From NCBI RefSeq assembly GCF_026151345.1, contig NZ_JAMQPR010000002.1, positions 186,001 through 250,000 on the forward strand: DNA of 64,000 bases. Reading direction: 5' to 3'. Positions within the stretch are counted from its first letter, which is position 1. Each line of letters opens with the position of its first letter. Below, in pieces: positions 51,890-60,475 of this stretch. The position numbers and the translations under genes were made by a program. The notes below the pieces were generated by a model. That model made no database searches, was not told the origin of the DNA, and saw nothing but the letters and a program-made list of their open reading frames with translations. This DNA comes from Leptospira paudalimensis (GTDB lineage Bacteria > Spirochaetota > Leptospiria > Leptospirales > Leptospiraceae).

Positions 51890-53191
51890 ATGAAATCAAA
51901 AATTCTAATATTCTTAATTATAGCGATGCCAAGTTTTTTGAAAGCTGAGCCAGGTGGGAAAAGATTCGCATTTGTTGTTGGCGTTAGTGAATATAAGGAC
52001 TTGTCCTTAGCCAATTTGAAAACGGCAAAAAATGATGCGCTTGGGATGACAAAAATATTGTTCAGTTATGGATCCTATAATCGTATCCAAACTTTAGTCC
52101 AAGAAGGATCTGTAAGTTCCATACCTACAAAATTTAATATCCTGACTCAACTCGAATCAGTATTAGAAGAAACCAATCCAGACGATCTTTTCGTTTTTTA
52201 TTTTTCTGGTCATGGTGTGGTTGATTATAATGATAAAGTCTATCTTTTGCCAGAAGATGCAAATCCCCAAAAACCATTTGAGACTGGGATTGCTGTTGAA
52301 CATCTAATTGAACTAACTAGAAAATTTAATCTCAAACGTGTCGTTTTTTTTATCGATGCTTGCAGAAATCCGGAAGATGGAAAAGAAGAAGTTGGAAGAA
52401 AATACTTAGAGGGTACAAGTTTTAAAGACTCAGAAATTGTCTCTGTATTTTATTCAACAAAAGTAGGTTATTCCAGTTTTGAAGATCCAAAATCTGGTTA
52501 TGGAATTTATACTAAATATTTGATTTATGGATTAGAAGGTAGAGCAGATTCCAATTTTAATGGTGAGGTAACCTATTCTGAATTGTCGAATTATGTAATC
52601 CAATCCATGAAAGATTGGACCAAAGAAAATCAAAAATTACAAAAACCGTATACCAAAGAATATGCGGAAAAAGCAGAAGATACAATCTTAACTTATGCAG
52701 TGAATCCAGAAACTTCTTTGGCAGATGCACCTTTATTCAATCCATATAACCCAACTTATGCGTTTCGATCCTTCCTAATTCCTGGTTGGGGGCAATATGC
52801 GAGAGGACAGGAAGAAAAAGGTAAAATTTACATGTCGATTTTTGCTTTGGGAGTATTATATGCTGGATACCAATACAACCAATTCCGATCGGACAAACAT
52901 GCATATGAATCTGCAATTGGGATCCCTCCGAATCCGAGAATCGCAGAGACTGTAGTGTTGAATTACTTTCTAATTGAACCACATAGACAACAAATGGAGA
53001 CCTCGCGAACGAACTTATCGCATGCTTTAACAGCATTACTCTTTATTTGGTCTGCAAATGTGTTTGATTTTTATTTGTTAGGCCCAAATCCTAAAGAAAA
53101 ATCTGGTGTTTTTTTAGATCTAGATTTGGAAAATCAAGGTTATATGGGAATCAATCGAGTTGGGAAATTGGGTTATGCGATTAGGTTTTAA
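51890..53191 (+). CDS. Caspase-like (metacaspase, peptidase C14) membrane protein
   Basis: 433 residues. A signal peptide (KILIFLIIAMPSFLKAE) is followed by a caspase fold: FAFVVGVSEYKDL, the catalytic His108 in FVFYFSGHGVVDY and Cys158 in FFIDACRNPED. The protease domain ends near residue 270. From about 284 there are hydrophobic helices (FLIPGWGQYARGQEEKGKIY; IYMSIFALGVLYAGYQY), a DUF5683-like membrane part. It is exported with the protease domain probably periplasmic. It follows the chemoreceptor and overlaps the first Kelch lipoprotein gene by 17 bases. Confidence 0.85.
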   Translation: MKSKILIFLIIAMPSFLKAEPGGKRFAFVVGVSEYKDLSLANLKTAKNDALGMTKILFSYGSYNRIQTLVQEGSVSSIPTKFNILTQLESVLEETNPDDLFVFYFSGHGVVDYNDKVYLLPEDANPQKPFETGIAVEHLIELTRKFNLKRVVFFIDACRNPEDGKEEVGRKYLEGTSFKDSEIVSVFYSTKVGYSSFEDPKSGYGIYTKYLIYGLEGRADSNFNGEVTYSELSNYVIQSMKDWTKENQKLQKPYTKEYAEKAEDTILTYAVNPETSLADAPLFNPYNPTYAFRSFLIPGWGQYARGQEEKGKIYMSIFALGVLYAGYQYNQFRSDKHAYESAIGIPPNPRIAETVVLNYFLIEPHRQQMETSRTNLSHALTALLFIWSANVFDFYLLGPNPKEKSGVFLDLDLENQGYMGINRVGKLGYAIRF

Positions 53192-54689
53192 TTTAATTTC
53201 AATCATCTTTGTTCTGCATTGTAATGTAAAAGCACCCAATCAGAATGTTTTTGATCCAGCGAATATTGTTGGAAGTTCTGCTGTTGTATTACTAGGTTTG
53301 GGATTGGGTGATGAATTAACGATCACTTCCAGATATAAGCAAAATGATTATCCTATTTTTGTAAAAACAGAATACCTGGATTTAGACTTAAGTGCACCAG
53401 GAGCAAATTATTTCTCAAAAGCAAATTTTAAAATTTCAGATCCTTATCAAAATGATTTAATTTTACGTGATGTATTCCCGCTATCGGATACCCGGTTAAG
53501 AGTTTTGTTTTCTGTTTCATCAAGGTCTGAATGGAGGGAACCAGTTCTTTTATCCATTTCAAAACCAGAATCAATGAATGAGTTTTCATTCCCAGGGAAA
53601 CAACTTGAGTTTCGATTTCCATACCCAAGATTTTACGGTTCGATTTCGGAAGCAAAAGGGAAAATTACAACTTCAATCTTAAATGATGGTAGAATCCTTT
53701 TGGTTGGGGGAGTTAACCCTTCTGGTACAACTTTGCAAACAGTAGAAATATGGGATCCAGAGACAGGTGTATCAAAGGTATTACCTTCATTAAACGAAGG
53801 TTTGATGGGGCTATCAATCTGTGTTCAAAAAACTGGAAAGGTGTTTGTTTCGGGTGGGAAAACAGTCGCTGGGAATGTATCTGCGACCACTCAAATTTCA
53901 GACAAAATTTATTCTATTGATCCAACTTCTGAAACAGTAACAGAACTTTCCTTTCGTATGGCGAGGAGACGTTACGGTCATTCGATGGTATGCCTTGGAG
54001 ATGGAAGTATATTAGTTTCAGGAGGGCAGTTCCAAGTAGGAATTGATCCTTCTGCTGTCACAAAAGACCATGAATTGATTTCGGTAACTGGGAATTCTTC
54101 TGTAATACTGAATGGAACTTCTGACTTCCCAATAGGGATTATCTTCCATGCTACTGAATATGACGAAGCGAATTCTCGCATTTTATATTTTGGTGGCAAA
54201 GATCGATTGGATCCTTATGCATTTTTTTCAAATACAGTTTTTACAATTAACACGAACAACTTTAGTTTGACTAGTTTACCAGGAAACTTTGCAACCGCAA
54301 GATCAAACGTAACTAATATAAAAATGCCGAATATGGATCGTGTGTTATTTGGTGGGATGAATCGCGAAGGCACTGGTTCAAAGGCGATCGAATCATGGAA
54401 CGAAACTTTATCATCTACTACTAGTCTTGGGTTTACGTCTCGATTTAAAAATGGAAGTTCCATTGTTAGATTTTCTGATGAACAAGTATTTTTCACTGGC
54501 GGAGTCGACACTTACTATAAATCGGGAATTTTAGAAATTTATGATCATTATGAACGTAAAAATTTTATAGTAGACACTATGATGTCTCCAAGATCTGAAC
54601 ATTCAGCCTTTTTAACTACGAAGGGCATTGTGATTTTTGGGGATTCAGCTTTAACAGATACCAGGGTGGAAGTTTATGGGAAAGATTAA
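53175..54689 (+). CDS. Kelch-type repeat lipoprotein 1
   Basis: 504 residues from ATG at 53175. The lipoprotein signal MRLGFNLISIIFVLHC gives Cys16 as the acylated residue, followed by NVKAPNQNVFDPANI. The rest is beta-propeller-like with Kelch units such as GRILLVGGVNPSGTT, GSILVSGGQFQVG and ILYFGGKDRLDP. Kelch/galactose-oxidase-like propellers bind partner proteins or glycans. It overlaps the caspase gene by 17 bases and the next lipoprotein by 14. Confidence 0.8.
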   Translation: MRLGFNLISIIFVLHCNVKAPNQNVFDPANIVGSSAVVLLGLGLGDELTITSRYKQNDYPIFVKTEYLDLDLSAPGANYFSKANFKISDPYQNDLILRDVFPLSDTRLRVLFSVSSRSEWREPVLLSISKPESMNEFSFPGKQLEFRFPYPRFYGSISEAKGKITTSILNDGRILLVGGVNPSGTTLQTVEIWDPETGVSKVLPSLNEGLMGLSICVQKTGKVFVSGGKTVAGNVSATTQISDKIYSIDPTSETVTELSFRMARRRYGHSMVCLGDGSILVSGGQFQVGIDPSAVTKDHELISVTGNSSVILNGTSDFPIGIIFHATEYDEANSRILYFGGKDRLDPYAFFSNTVFTINTNNFSLTSLPGNFATARSNVTNIKMPNMDRVLFGGMNREGTGSKAIESWNETLSSTTSLGFTSRFKNGSSIVRFSDEQVFFTGGVDTYYKSGILEIYDHYERKNFIVDTMMSPRSEHSAFLTTKGIVIFGDSALTDTRVEVYGKD

Positions 54690-56529
54690 ATTTTTCTTTT
54701 TCGCCTTATTGTTGGTATCCTGTAAAATACCTTCAGGAACTAACCCATTGGATCCTTCTTCACCATTAAACCTCGGGTTGTTGATGTTAGGTGGTGATCC
54801 GGTTGTACAAATGGAATTTTCTTCTAATCGTGTTCAGCCTGGTGGGGTCTTGTATGTTTCAACGAATCATGATTTTACGACAAAAGCAAATGGTTTAAGA
54901 TTGCCTATCTCCAATTCAGGAATGAATCCAATTTCACAAGTCATTCCTCGAAGTAAATTTTTATATGAAATTCGGATGTCACCATCAGTAACAACTGGTA
55001 AATTCACTTTGAATTTAAAAGACTATTATCTGAATGAAGCCCTTTTGGTGAATCCGGAGTCTTTTGAGTTCGAGATTGATTCAACTCCTCCTTTTTTACA
55101 ATTAAAAACAGGGAATAGTATTGATATATCTGAGTTACAAACTGGCTTTTTGGATATAGAAGCAAACGAAGATATCGTTTGGGAAGGGAATTTATCTCAA
55201 GTGAATCTTTCTGGGAATGCAAAAAATACATTGGTTGTTTCCGATGTTATCGTCTCACAAAAAAATATTCGATTATTGTTTGCGGGGAATCCAAATGCCA
55301 ACGGAGGAATTCTTACTATCAGTTTTAATGGAGTAAAGGACAAAGCTTCTAATACCCAAGGTACCATTGCAGTGCCTGTAAAGGTTTTTGCATTTAAAAG
55401 TGGTCCTAATATGAACATTGCGAGGCGTTCCTGTGTAGGCATGGAACTGAATGATGGACGCAAAATTGTTTTAGGTGGTAGAGCTAAATCAGGTGTTTTG
55501 ATTAATGGGAATGGAACATTGAGTAATACAGAATATTATAATTCTGTGACGAAGGAATTCACGTTTGCTCCCGATATGATATACCGTCGGCAGGAATTTG
55601 CAATCGTTAAACTTTTAGATGGTAGGTTGTTGGTTTCTGGTGGCTTTGGTGGAAAGGTAGGAAATCCTTCAAATGGAAGTTTAAATTCCACTGAGATTTT
55701 TGATCCCATTACGAATACATGGACAGAAGGACCATTACTTACGACACCTAGACAACTTCATAAAATGACTGTATTGCCAAATGGCGATGTTTTAGTTGTC
55801 GGTGGGCTTAGTCCATTTTCTCCGTTTCAATCCGTTTCGATGGTAGAACTGATTCATGTCACTTCTGATCCTTATAGTATGACTGTCGAAACCATTGGAG
55901 ATCTTGTTGATTCTCGTGGCAAACAATCACAGGTGGTATCGGTAGTTGCTGGTAAGGTGATTATCACGGGAGGAGAAAGATCGGATGTTACAGGACCTAA
56001 TCCATCCGATTATTATGCACGTTCAATTGATAGCATTGAAATTTATGATATTAGTACAAAAACCCTTTCGACTTCCACTGCTAAAGTAACAAGACGATTT
56101 AATCATTTTACTCATGCATTAAGTAATGGTGAAGTTTTAATTTTAGGTGGAATCAGTTCCCGTTTTGATGACAACCAACCAATATTGCGTGCACAGATTT
56201 ATAATCCAATGACGGATTCCATTCGTGACCATAAAAATCTTCTGTTTGGAAGAGAATGGGGAAGTTCCTTTATGTTCCCTTATGGTAAAGACCAAATTAT
56301 CATTGCAGGTGGTTTGGAATATCGAACTGTCAATGGTAGTACATTTGATTCAATTTTGGATACAGAATCATGGTCCGAATCTGATCATCGATTTTATCTA
56401 ACTGGAAGATCTTTAAACGCAAGATGGGAAGGATGCGAAATTCAATATTCCTCCACTGGTGGTGGAATGATTTTAGGTGGTAGGATAGGAAGTATACTTG
56501 CAAACACGGAGGAATATAGTTTTGAATAA
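54676..56529 (+). CDS. Kelch-type repeat lipoprotein 2
   Basis: 617 residues. The signal MGKIKFFFFALLLVSC gives Cys16, then KIPSGTNPLDPSSPLNLGLL, a spirochaetal NxxDP lead-in also seen in copies 1 and 3. An Ig/Big-like domain at about 145-240 (ISELQTGFLDIEANEDIVW; GGILTISFNGVKDKA) comes before Kelch units GRLLVSGGFGGKVGN, GDVLVVGGLSPFSP and GEVLILGGISSRFDD. It is a surface or periplasmic propeller lipoprotein. It overlaps lipoprotein 1 by 14 bases and lipoprotein 3 by eight. Confidence 0.8.
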   Translation: MGKIKFFFFALLLVSCKIPSGTNPLDPSSPLNLGLLMLGGDPVVQMEFSSNRVQPGGVLYVSTNHDFTTKANGLRLPISNSGMNPISQVIPRSKFLYEIRMSPSVTTGKFTLNLKDYYLNEALLVNPESFEFEIDSTPPFLQLKTGNSIDISELQTGFLDIEANEDIVWEGNLSQVNLSGNAKNTLVVSDVIVSQKNIRLLFAGNPNANGGILTISFNGVKDKASNTQGTIAVPVKVFAFKSGPNMNIARRSCVGMELNDGRKIVLGGRAKSGVLINGNGTLSNTEYYNSVTKEFTFAPDMIYRRQEFAIVKLLDGRLLVSGGFGGKVGNPSNGSLNSTEIFDPITNTWTEGPLLTTPRQLHKMTVLPNGDVLVVGGLSPFSPFQSVSMVELIHVTSDPYSMTVETIGDLVDSRGKQSQVVSVVAGKVIITGGERSDVTGPNPSDYYARSIDSIEIYDISTKTLSTSTAKVTRRFNHFTHALSNGEVLILGGISSRFDDNQPILRAQIYNPMTDSIRDHKNLLFGREWGSSFMFPYGKDQIIIAGGLEYRTVNGSTFDSILDTESWSESDHRFYLTGRSLNARWEGCEIQYSSTGGGMILGGRIGSILANTEEYSFE

Positions 56530-58279
56530 AATTTATTTCTCAGTTGTATTTTTATTCTTTGGATGTCTTGTCCCTGGTGAATTTAAGAATGTTTTTGATC
56601 CAAAATCAATTTCGGGTCTTTTACTTGCTTCAGTAGGGAATGCTGGTGCATTTGAATGCAAAGAAAAGTCAAATACCAAATCATTTGGCAATATTGACCA
56701 GGTATTATTACAATGTAACCGTGAACTTGCATCCTTAGACACGTCATTCCTTGCCGATTTAAACGAACAAACATTTTCTAATATTAGTTTTACCAAAATT
56801 GGCAATGATCAACTATTGATTCAATTTGATCCAATCACAAGTGATGGTTGTTATGAAGTTAATTTGTCTAGTGTTGTATCAGGATTAGGTGAAACATTAT
56901 CACAAAGTAAATATCCTATTATTGTTGATACAAAGTTACCAACAGTTAGTTTAGATTCGTATCTACCAATAACAGATTATACATTTTTTACTGCTCGTTA
57001 TTGGGATTTTGAGAGTTCTGAACCTCTCAATCAATTTGGACTTCCTTCCATAAGTGGAAAATTAGCTCCTTTTATTGTATTCCGTTCCATCCAAAAGATT
57101 AGTGATACTAAATTTCGTGTTTATTTCGAAACAAATTTTTCATCGAATGAACCTGGTTCCATAACTTTTAGTTTCCCAAATGCAAATGATAAAGCATTAA
57201 ATGTTGTTACGAATACAATCACAATTCGATTGATTGGTTTAGTCGCAGGACCAACTTTAAACTTTGGACGTTCTGAATTTGATGCATTTCAAAATCAGAA
57301 TGGGGATGTAATTGCAATATATGGATATAATTCAAGTGCAGAGATCCTACGTCGTGGTACAAACTCATTCCAACTAACAAATCCTAGTTTGCCCGAAATC
57401 CATCGTGGTGAAAGAGGGGTGATGTTAGATGGGAAACGATTGCTAATTACAGGTGGGATTAAGTTTTCAGTGGCGACTGCTCTCACCGAAAGTTATGTTT
57501 TTGATACGGAAACCACATCGTTTACCCAATCTGGTTCAATGGTTGATCCTCGGCACATGCATGACATTGTTAAGTTACCAAATGGAAAAGTAATGGTGAT
57601 TGGGGGTATTAGAGATTATACACCTAGTAATCCAAGTTTGTATTTTACTACATTAAACACTGCTGAAATTTATGATCCGAGTACTGAGACATTCACTCAA
57701 CTTTCTAATCGGTTAAAAACCCCAAGGTCATTTTCATGTTCTGTGGTTTTGAATGATGGTAGAGTGATGATCATTGGTGGAACCGACGGAATTTTTGCTC
57801 CAAAAGATACGACTGAGTTTTTTGATCCAAATACAGAAACATTTAGTTGGGGACCTAGTTTGCCAACACCAGTTGGTGCACTAAAATGTTTAAAACTTTC
57901 TGACGGGAATGTTCTGATTTATGGCGCACAATTATCAAATTTAAGTAATGCGACGATGTTATATGATGTTTCAAAGAATCGAATATTGACAGTAGCAAAT
58001 TCATTGTATAGAAGAGAATGGAGTTTTGCTTTAGAACTTCCAGATGGTGGAGTTTTATTTCATGGTGGAGCTTATCGTTATAATACAAGTGAGCCAAGCC
58101 GTATGATTGAAAAATTGGATTATGCCAAGAGTAATAGTTTTTATGAAATGGGGATGTCCAGGATCAGTGTATCCAAACATAGTGGTGTAAAATTTTCAGA
58201 TGGAACCTTCTTGTTTTTAGGAGGGGAATCTGGTGGATTATTCAATCATGGAACAGATTATTACGGATTGATAGAATAA
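56522..58279 (+). CDS. Kelch-type repeat lipoprotein 3
   Basis: 585 residues from TTG at 56522, chosen because GGAGGA lies eight bases upstream; the longer frame starts inside the previous gene. The lipobox is YFSVVFLFFGC, followed by LVPGEFKNVFDPKSI. An Ig-like domain at about 150-245 leads into Kelch units GKVMVIGGIRDYTPS, GRVMIIGGTDGIFA and GGVLFHGGAYRYN. Three diverged tandem copies imply old duplication. It overlaps copy 2 by eight bases. Confidence 0.8.
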   Translation: MNKIYFSVVFLFFGCLVPGEFKNVFDPKSISGLLLASVGNAGAFECKEKSNTKSFGNIDQVLLQCNRELASLDTSFLADLNEQTFSNISFTKIGNDQLLIQFDPITSDGCYEVNLSSVVSGLGETLSQSKYPIIVDTKLPTVSLDSYLPITDYTFFTARYWDFESSEPLNQFGLPSISGKLAPFIVFRSIQKISDTKFRVYFETNFSSNEPGSITFSFPNANDKALNVVTNTITIRLIGLVAGPTLNFGRSEFDAFQNQNGDVIAIYGYNSSAEILRRGTNSFQLTNPSLPEIHRGERGVMLDGKRLLITGGIKFSVATALTESYVFDTETTSFTQSGSMVDPRHMHDIVKLPNGKVMVIGGIRDYTPSNPSLYFTTLNTAEIYDPSTETFTQLSNRLKTPRSFSCSVVLNDGRVMIIGGTDGIFAPKDTTEFFDPNTETFSWGPSLPTPVGALKCLKLSDGNVLIYGAQLSNLSNATMLYDVSKNRILTVANSLYRREWSFALELPDGGVLFHGGAYRYNTSEPSRMIEKLDYAKSNSFYEMGMSRISVSKHSGVKFSDGTFLFLGGESGGLFNHGTDYYGLIE

Positions 58280-58280
58280 C

Positions 58281-59006
58281 ATGCCACACGACAAGGGACA
58301 AATTTATGGTTCATTTAAAAAGATATGTATACCTGAAGTTTTGCTCCCAATAGAAGCAAGTGAGCTCAGACCAAAATTATTAGAGTTAAAATCTGATTGG
58401 GAAAGCAACAATCTCACTGGCAGTGACGTTTCGTATCAAATAGTACTTTTATATTTAGAAAAGAGGGTGAAACGACATCCGTTTCTCAGGATGGGACAAA
58501 AACTTCCAAACCGTGATTCTTCAAAAGACTTTTTAGAAGTAGTTAGGTTTTATGGAATGCCTGATACGGTTCGATATGCACTTTGGAAATGGAGTCGTTC
58601 GGAATGGAACCTTCAGCTTATAGATTATAATCCCACCTCTTTGGAGATGTTGGTATCTCAGAGTAAAGGAATTCGTTATGCAACGATTAGTTGGAATGAT
58701 GCATTGGCTGGCACTTTGGTAGAAGGGAAAAGAGACGCTTTTGAACATCTACTCCATGATTTAGCTCATGCTTATATGTTTTTTCGTGAAGATTATGATT
58801 TTATTGGTCAAACAAAATTCTTTCAACAAATGTTAGATGAGTATGATGATTATAAATCTTACTTGGAAAACGATCTAAGATTTAAACAAAAATTTGAATA
58901 CTGTATATCCGACATGAATTCTCATCCAGCTCATTTGTCTGCGTATTGGAATGCGATTCGTAGGGAAGCTGGTATTCCCGTATTTGAACTAGAAACAAAG
59001 ATTTAA
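58281..59006 (+). CDS. Hypothetical protein ending the caspase/Kelch cluster
   Basis: 241 residues, no signal peptide. It starts one base after the third Kelch gene. It has a His/Asp-rich motif FEHLLHDLAHAYMFFREDYD and IGQTKFFQQMLDEYDDYKSY that could be a metal or substrate site, though no known family was recognised. The tail has conserved-looking SHPAHLSAYWNAIRREAG. It overlaps the MazG-like gene tail-to-tail by four bases. Part of the caspase/Kelch transcript by spacing. Confidence 0.65.
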   Translation: MPHDKGQIYGSFKKICIPEVLLPIEASELRPKLLELKSDWESNNLTGSDVSYQIVLLYLEKRVKRHPFLRMGQKLPNRDSSKDFLEVVRFYGMPDTVRYALWKWSRSEWNLQLIDYNPTSLEMLVSQSKGIRYATISWNDALAGTLVEGKRDAFEHLLHDLAHAYMFFREDYDFIGQTKFFQQMLDEYDDYKSYLENDLRFKQKFEYCISDMNSHPAHLSAYWNAIRREAGIPVFELETKI

Positions 59007-59341
59007 AGTTTTGGATTGTTTTTATGACGATTTAAATCACGTTTCGTATTTTTTTGAATGGTTGATGTAATTACATCTTGAAGAGAAATTCCCATTTGAT
59101 TGGCAAGACAAGTTAAAACAAATAAAATATCCCCAATTTCACTTGGGATTTGTTCTGCCGATTCACCTGATTTAAAAGATTGATCACCATACTTTCTAGC
59201 CATCAATCGAGACAATTCTCCTACTTCTTCAACAAGAATTGCTAAATTTGTAAGTTCTGAAAAATAGCGAACACCAATTGTTTGAATCCAATCGTTTACT
59301 TCGTTTTGTAACTGATTGAGGGTGATATCATTTTGGTCCAA
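59003..59341 (-). CDS. MazG-like nucleotide pyrophosphohydrolase
   Basis: 112 residues from TTG at 59341, which has GGAG seven bases upstream; the longer frame starts inside the preceding gene. EEVGELSRLMARKYGD and SEIGDILFVLTCLANQMG are the EExxE and ExxD metal-binding motifs of the all-alpha NTP pyrophosphatase (MazG-like) group. It hydrolyses non-canonical NTPs in the cytoplasm. It is last in the glycan operon and overlaps the SGNH-like gene by 14 bases. Confidence 0.8.
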   Translation of the reverse strand: MDQNDITLNQLQNEVNDWIQTIGVRYFSELTNLAILVEEVGELSRLMARKYGDQSFKSGESAEQIPSEIGDILFVLTCLANQMGISLQDVITSTIQKNTKRDLNRHKNNPKL

Positions 59342-60473
59342 GTTTTTTCTCCAATTCTTTGGAAAGAATATTTGAAAATTCAATCATACCTTGTTGGTTC
59401 AAGTGAATCAAATCAAAACAGAATTGTCCATTTTTGTCACCTAACGAATCTTGTAAGTCCATTTCATCAAGAGTTTGATGTCCATGTAAGGCTTCTGACA
59501 ATCCATCTTTCCAAACTTTCATTCGTCCTTCGTTATTGACTTTACGAATCACGTCTGAATAAGGAGCAAAAACATTGATGATGTGAATCTTTCGATTCCC
59601 AATAAAATCGTACATTTTGGTAAGCCTTCGAAAATAACGTTTTGTATCTTCCGTAGCATCTGAATCTTTGGGAACAATACTTGCAATTCCACAAGTTTCA
59701 AACAACATCCTTCGATGATCAGGATTGGAGCCTTTTGGAATTTCGATGGGCAAGTGTAGTGCAAGTCGGTTCATACAATCTTCAACACTTGTTAGATTGT
59801 ACTCATCAATCGATTCGGGATGATCATTTTCATAATCCCAAGGATTTTCATTTGGATTTTTATTTTTGCGCGAGATGGCTTTCAGTCGTTCATTGAAATT
59901 AATTACAAAATCGGACATATCTTTTCGATATGCTACCGATTTAGAAATTAGATAAAGATAATTCGAAAAATTTAATTTGTATTCAAAATCTAAAACGGTT
60001 GGTATCGCTTTAAAATTTCCGAGTTCGGACAACATTGCAAGCGTAGGGTCTACTACATAATTACGATCAACCCAAGGCATGCCAGGTTCCATAACATGAA
60101 GAATGATTTTAACATTAGGGAATTGGTCTAAGTATTCTTCCAAAATTCGATGTTGGACCACTAATTCTGATCCTCTGACTGCAATGGATTGTGTTTTCCA
60201 TCCTAATTTTTTCAAATTCTCATTGAGGATACGAATGCTGATACCTTCGAAGGCAACGGATGTTCCTACGATCAGAATATCAGGATTTAAAACTTCCTTT
60301 TTGGATACAACATGTTCCGTAACACGATTGATGTTGGATGCATAAGAATTTTTTTTCAAAAACGGTTTGTAGAATCCTAATTGTAATATGAGTTCAAATA
60401 GCAGAAGAAATACAAAAACAGTAATGATCTTCTTATCTTTTAAAAAATGGAATGTTTCTTTTGTTAAGCTCAT
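59328..60473 (-). CDS. SGNH-like partner of MBOAT, copy 2
   Basis: 381 residues from ATG at 60473; the longer open frame upstream would lie inside the MBOAT gene. An N-terminal anchor (IITVFVFLLLFELILQLGF) is followed by a periplasmic part with the SGNH-like block I PDILIVGTSVAFEGISIR and a late FCFDLIHLNQQGMIEF. This mirrors copy 1 at 39.7 kb. It probably transfers acetyl to a periplasmic polysaccharide. The MBOAT stop lies two bases upstream. Confidence 0.75.
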   Translation of the reverse strand: MSLTKETFHFLKDKKIITVFVFLLLFELILQLGFYKPFLKKNSYASNINRVTEHVVSKKEVLNPDILIVGTSVAFEGISIRILNENLKKLGWKTQSIAVRGSELVVQHRILEEYLDQFPNVKIILHVMEPGMPWVDRNYVVDPTLAMLSELGNFKAIPTVLDFEYKLNFSNYLYLISKSVAYRKDMSDFVINFNERLKAISRKNKNPNENPWDYENDHPESIDEYNLTSVEDCMNRLALHLPIEIPKGSNPDHRRMLFETCGIASIVPKDSDATEDTKRYFRRLTKMYDFIGNRKIHIINVFAPYSDVIRKVNNEGRMKVWKDGLSEALHGHQTLDEMDLQDSLGDKNGQFCFDLIHLNQQGMIEFSNILSKELEKKLGPK

Positions 60474-60475
60474 AA

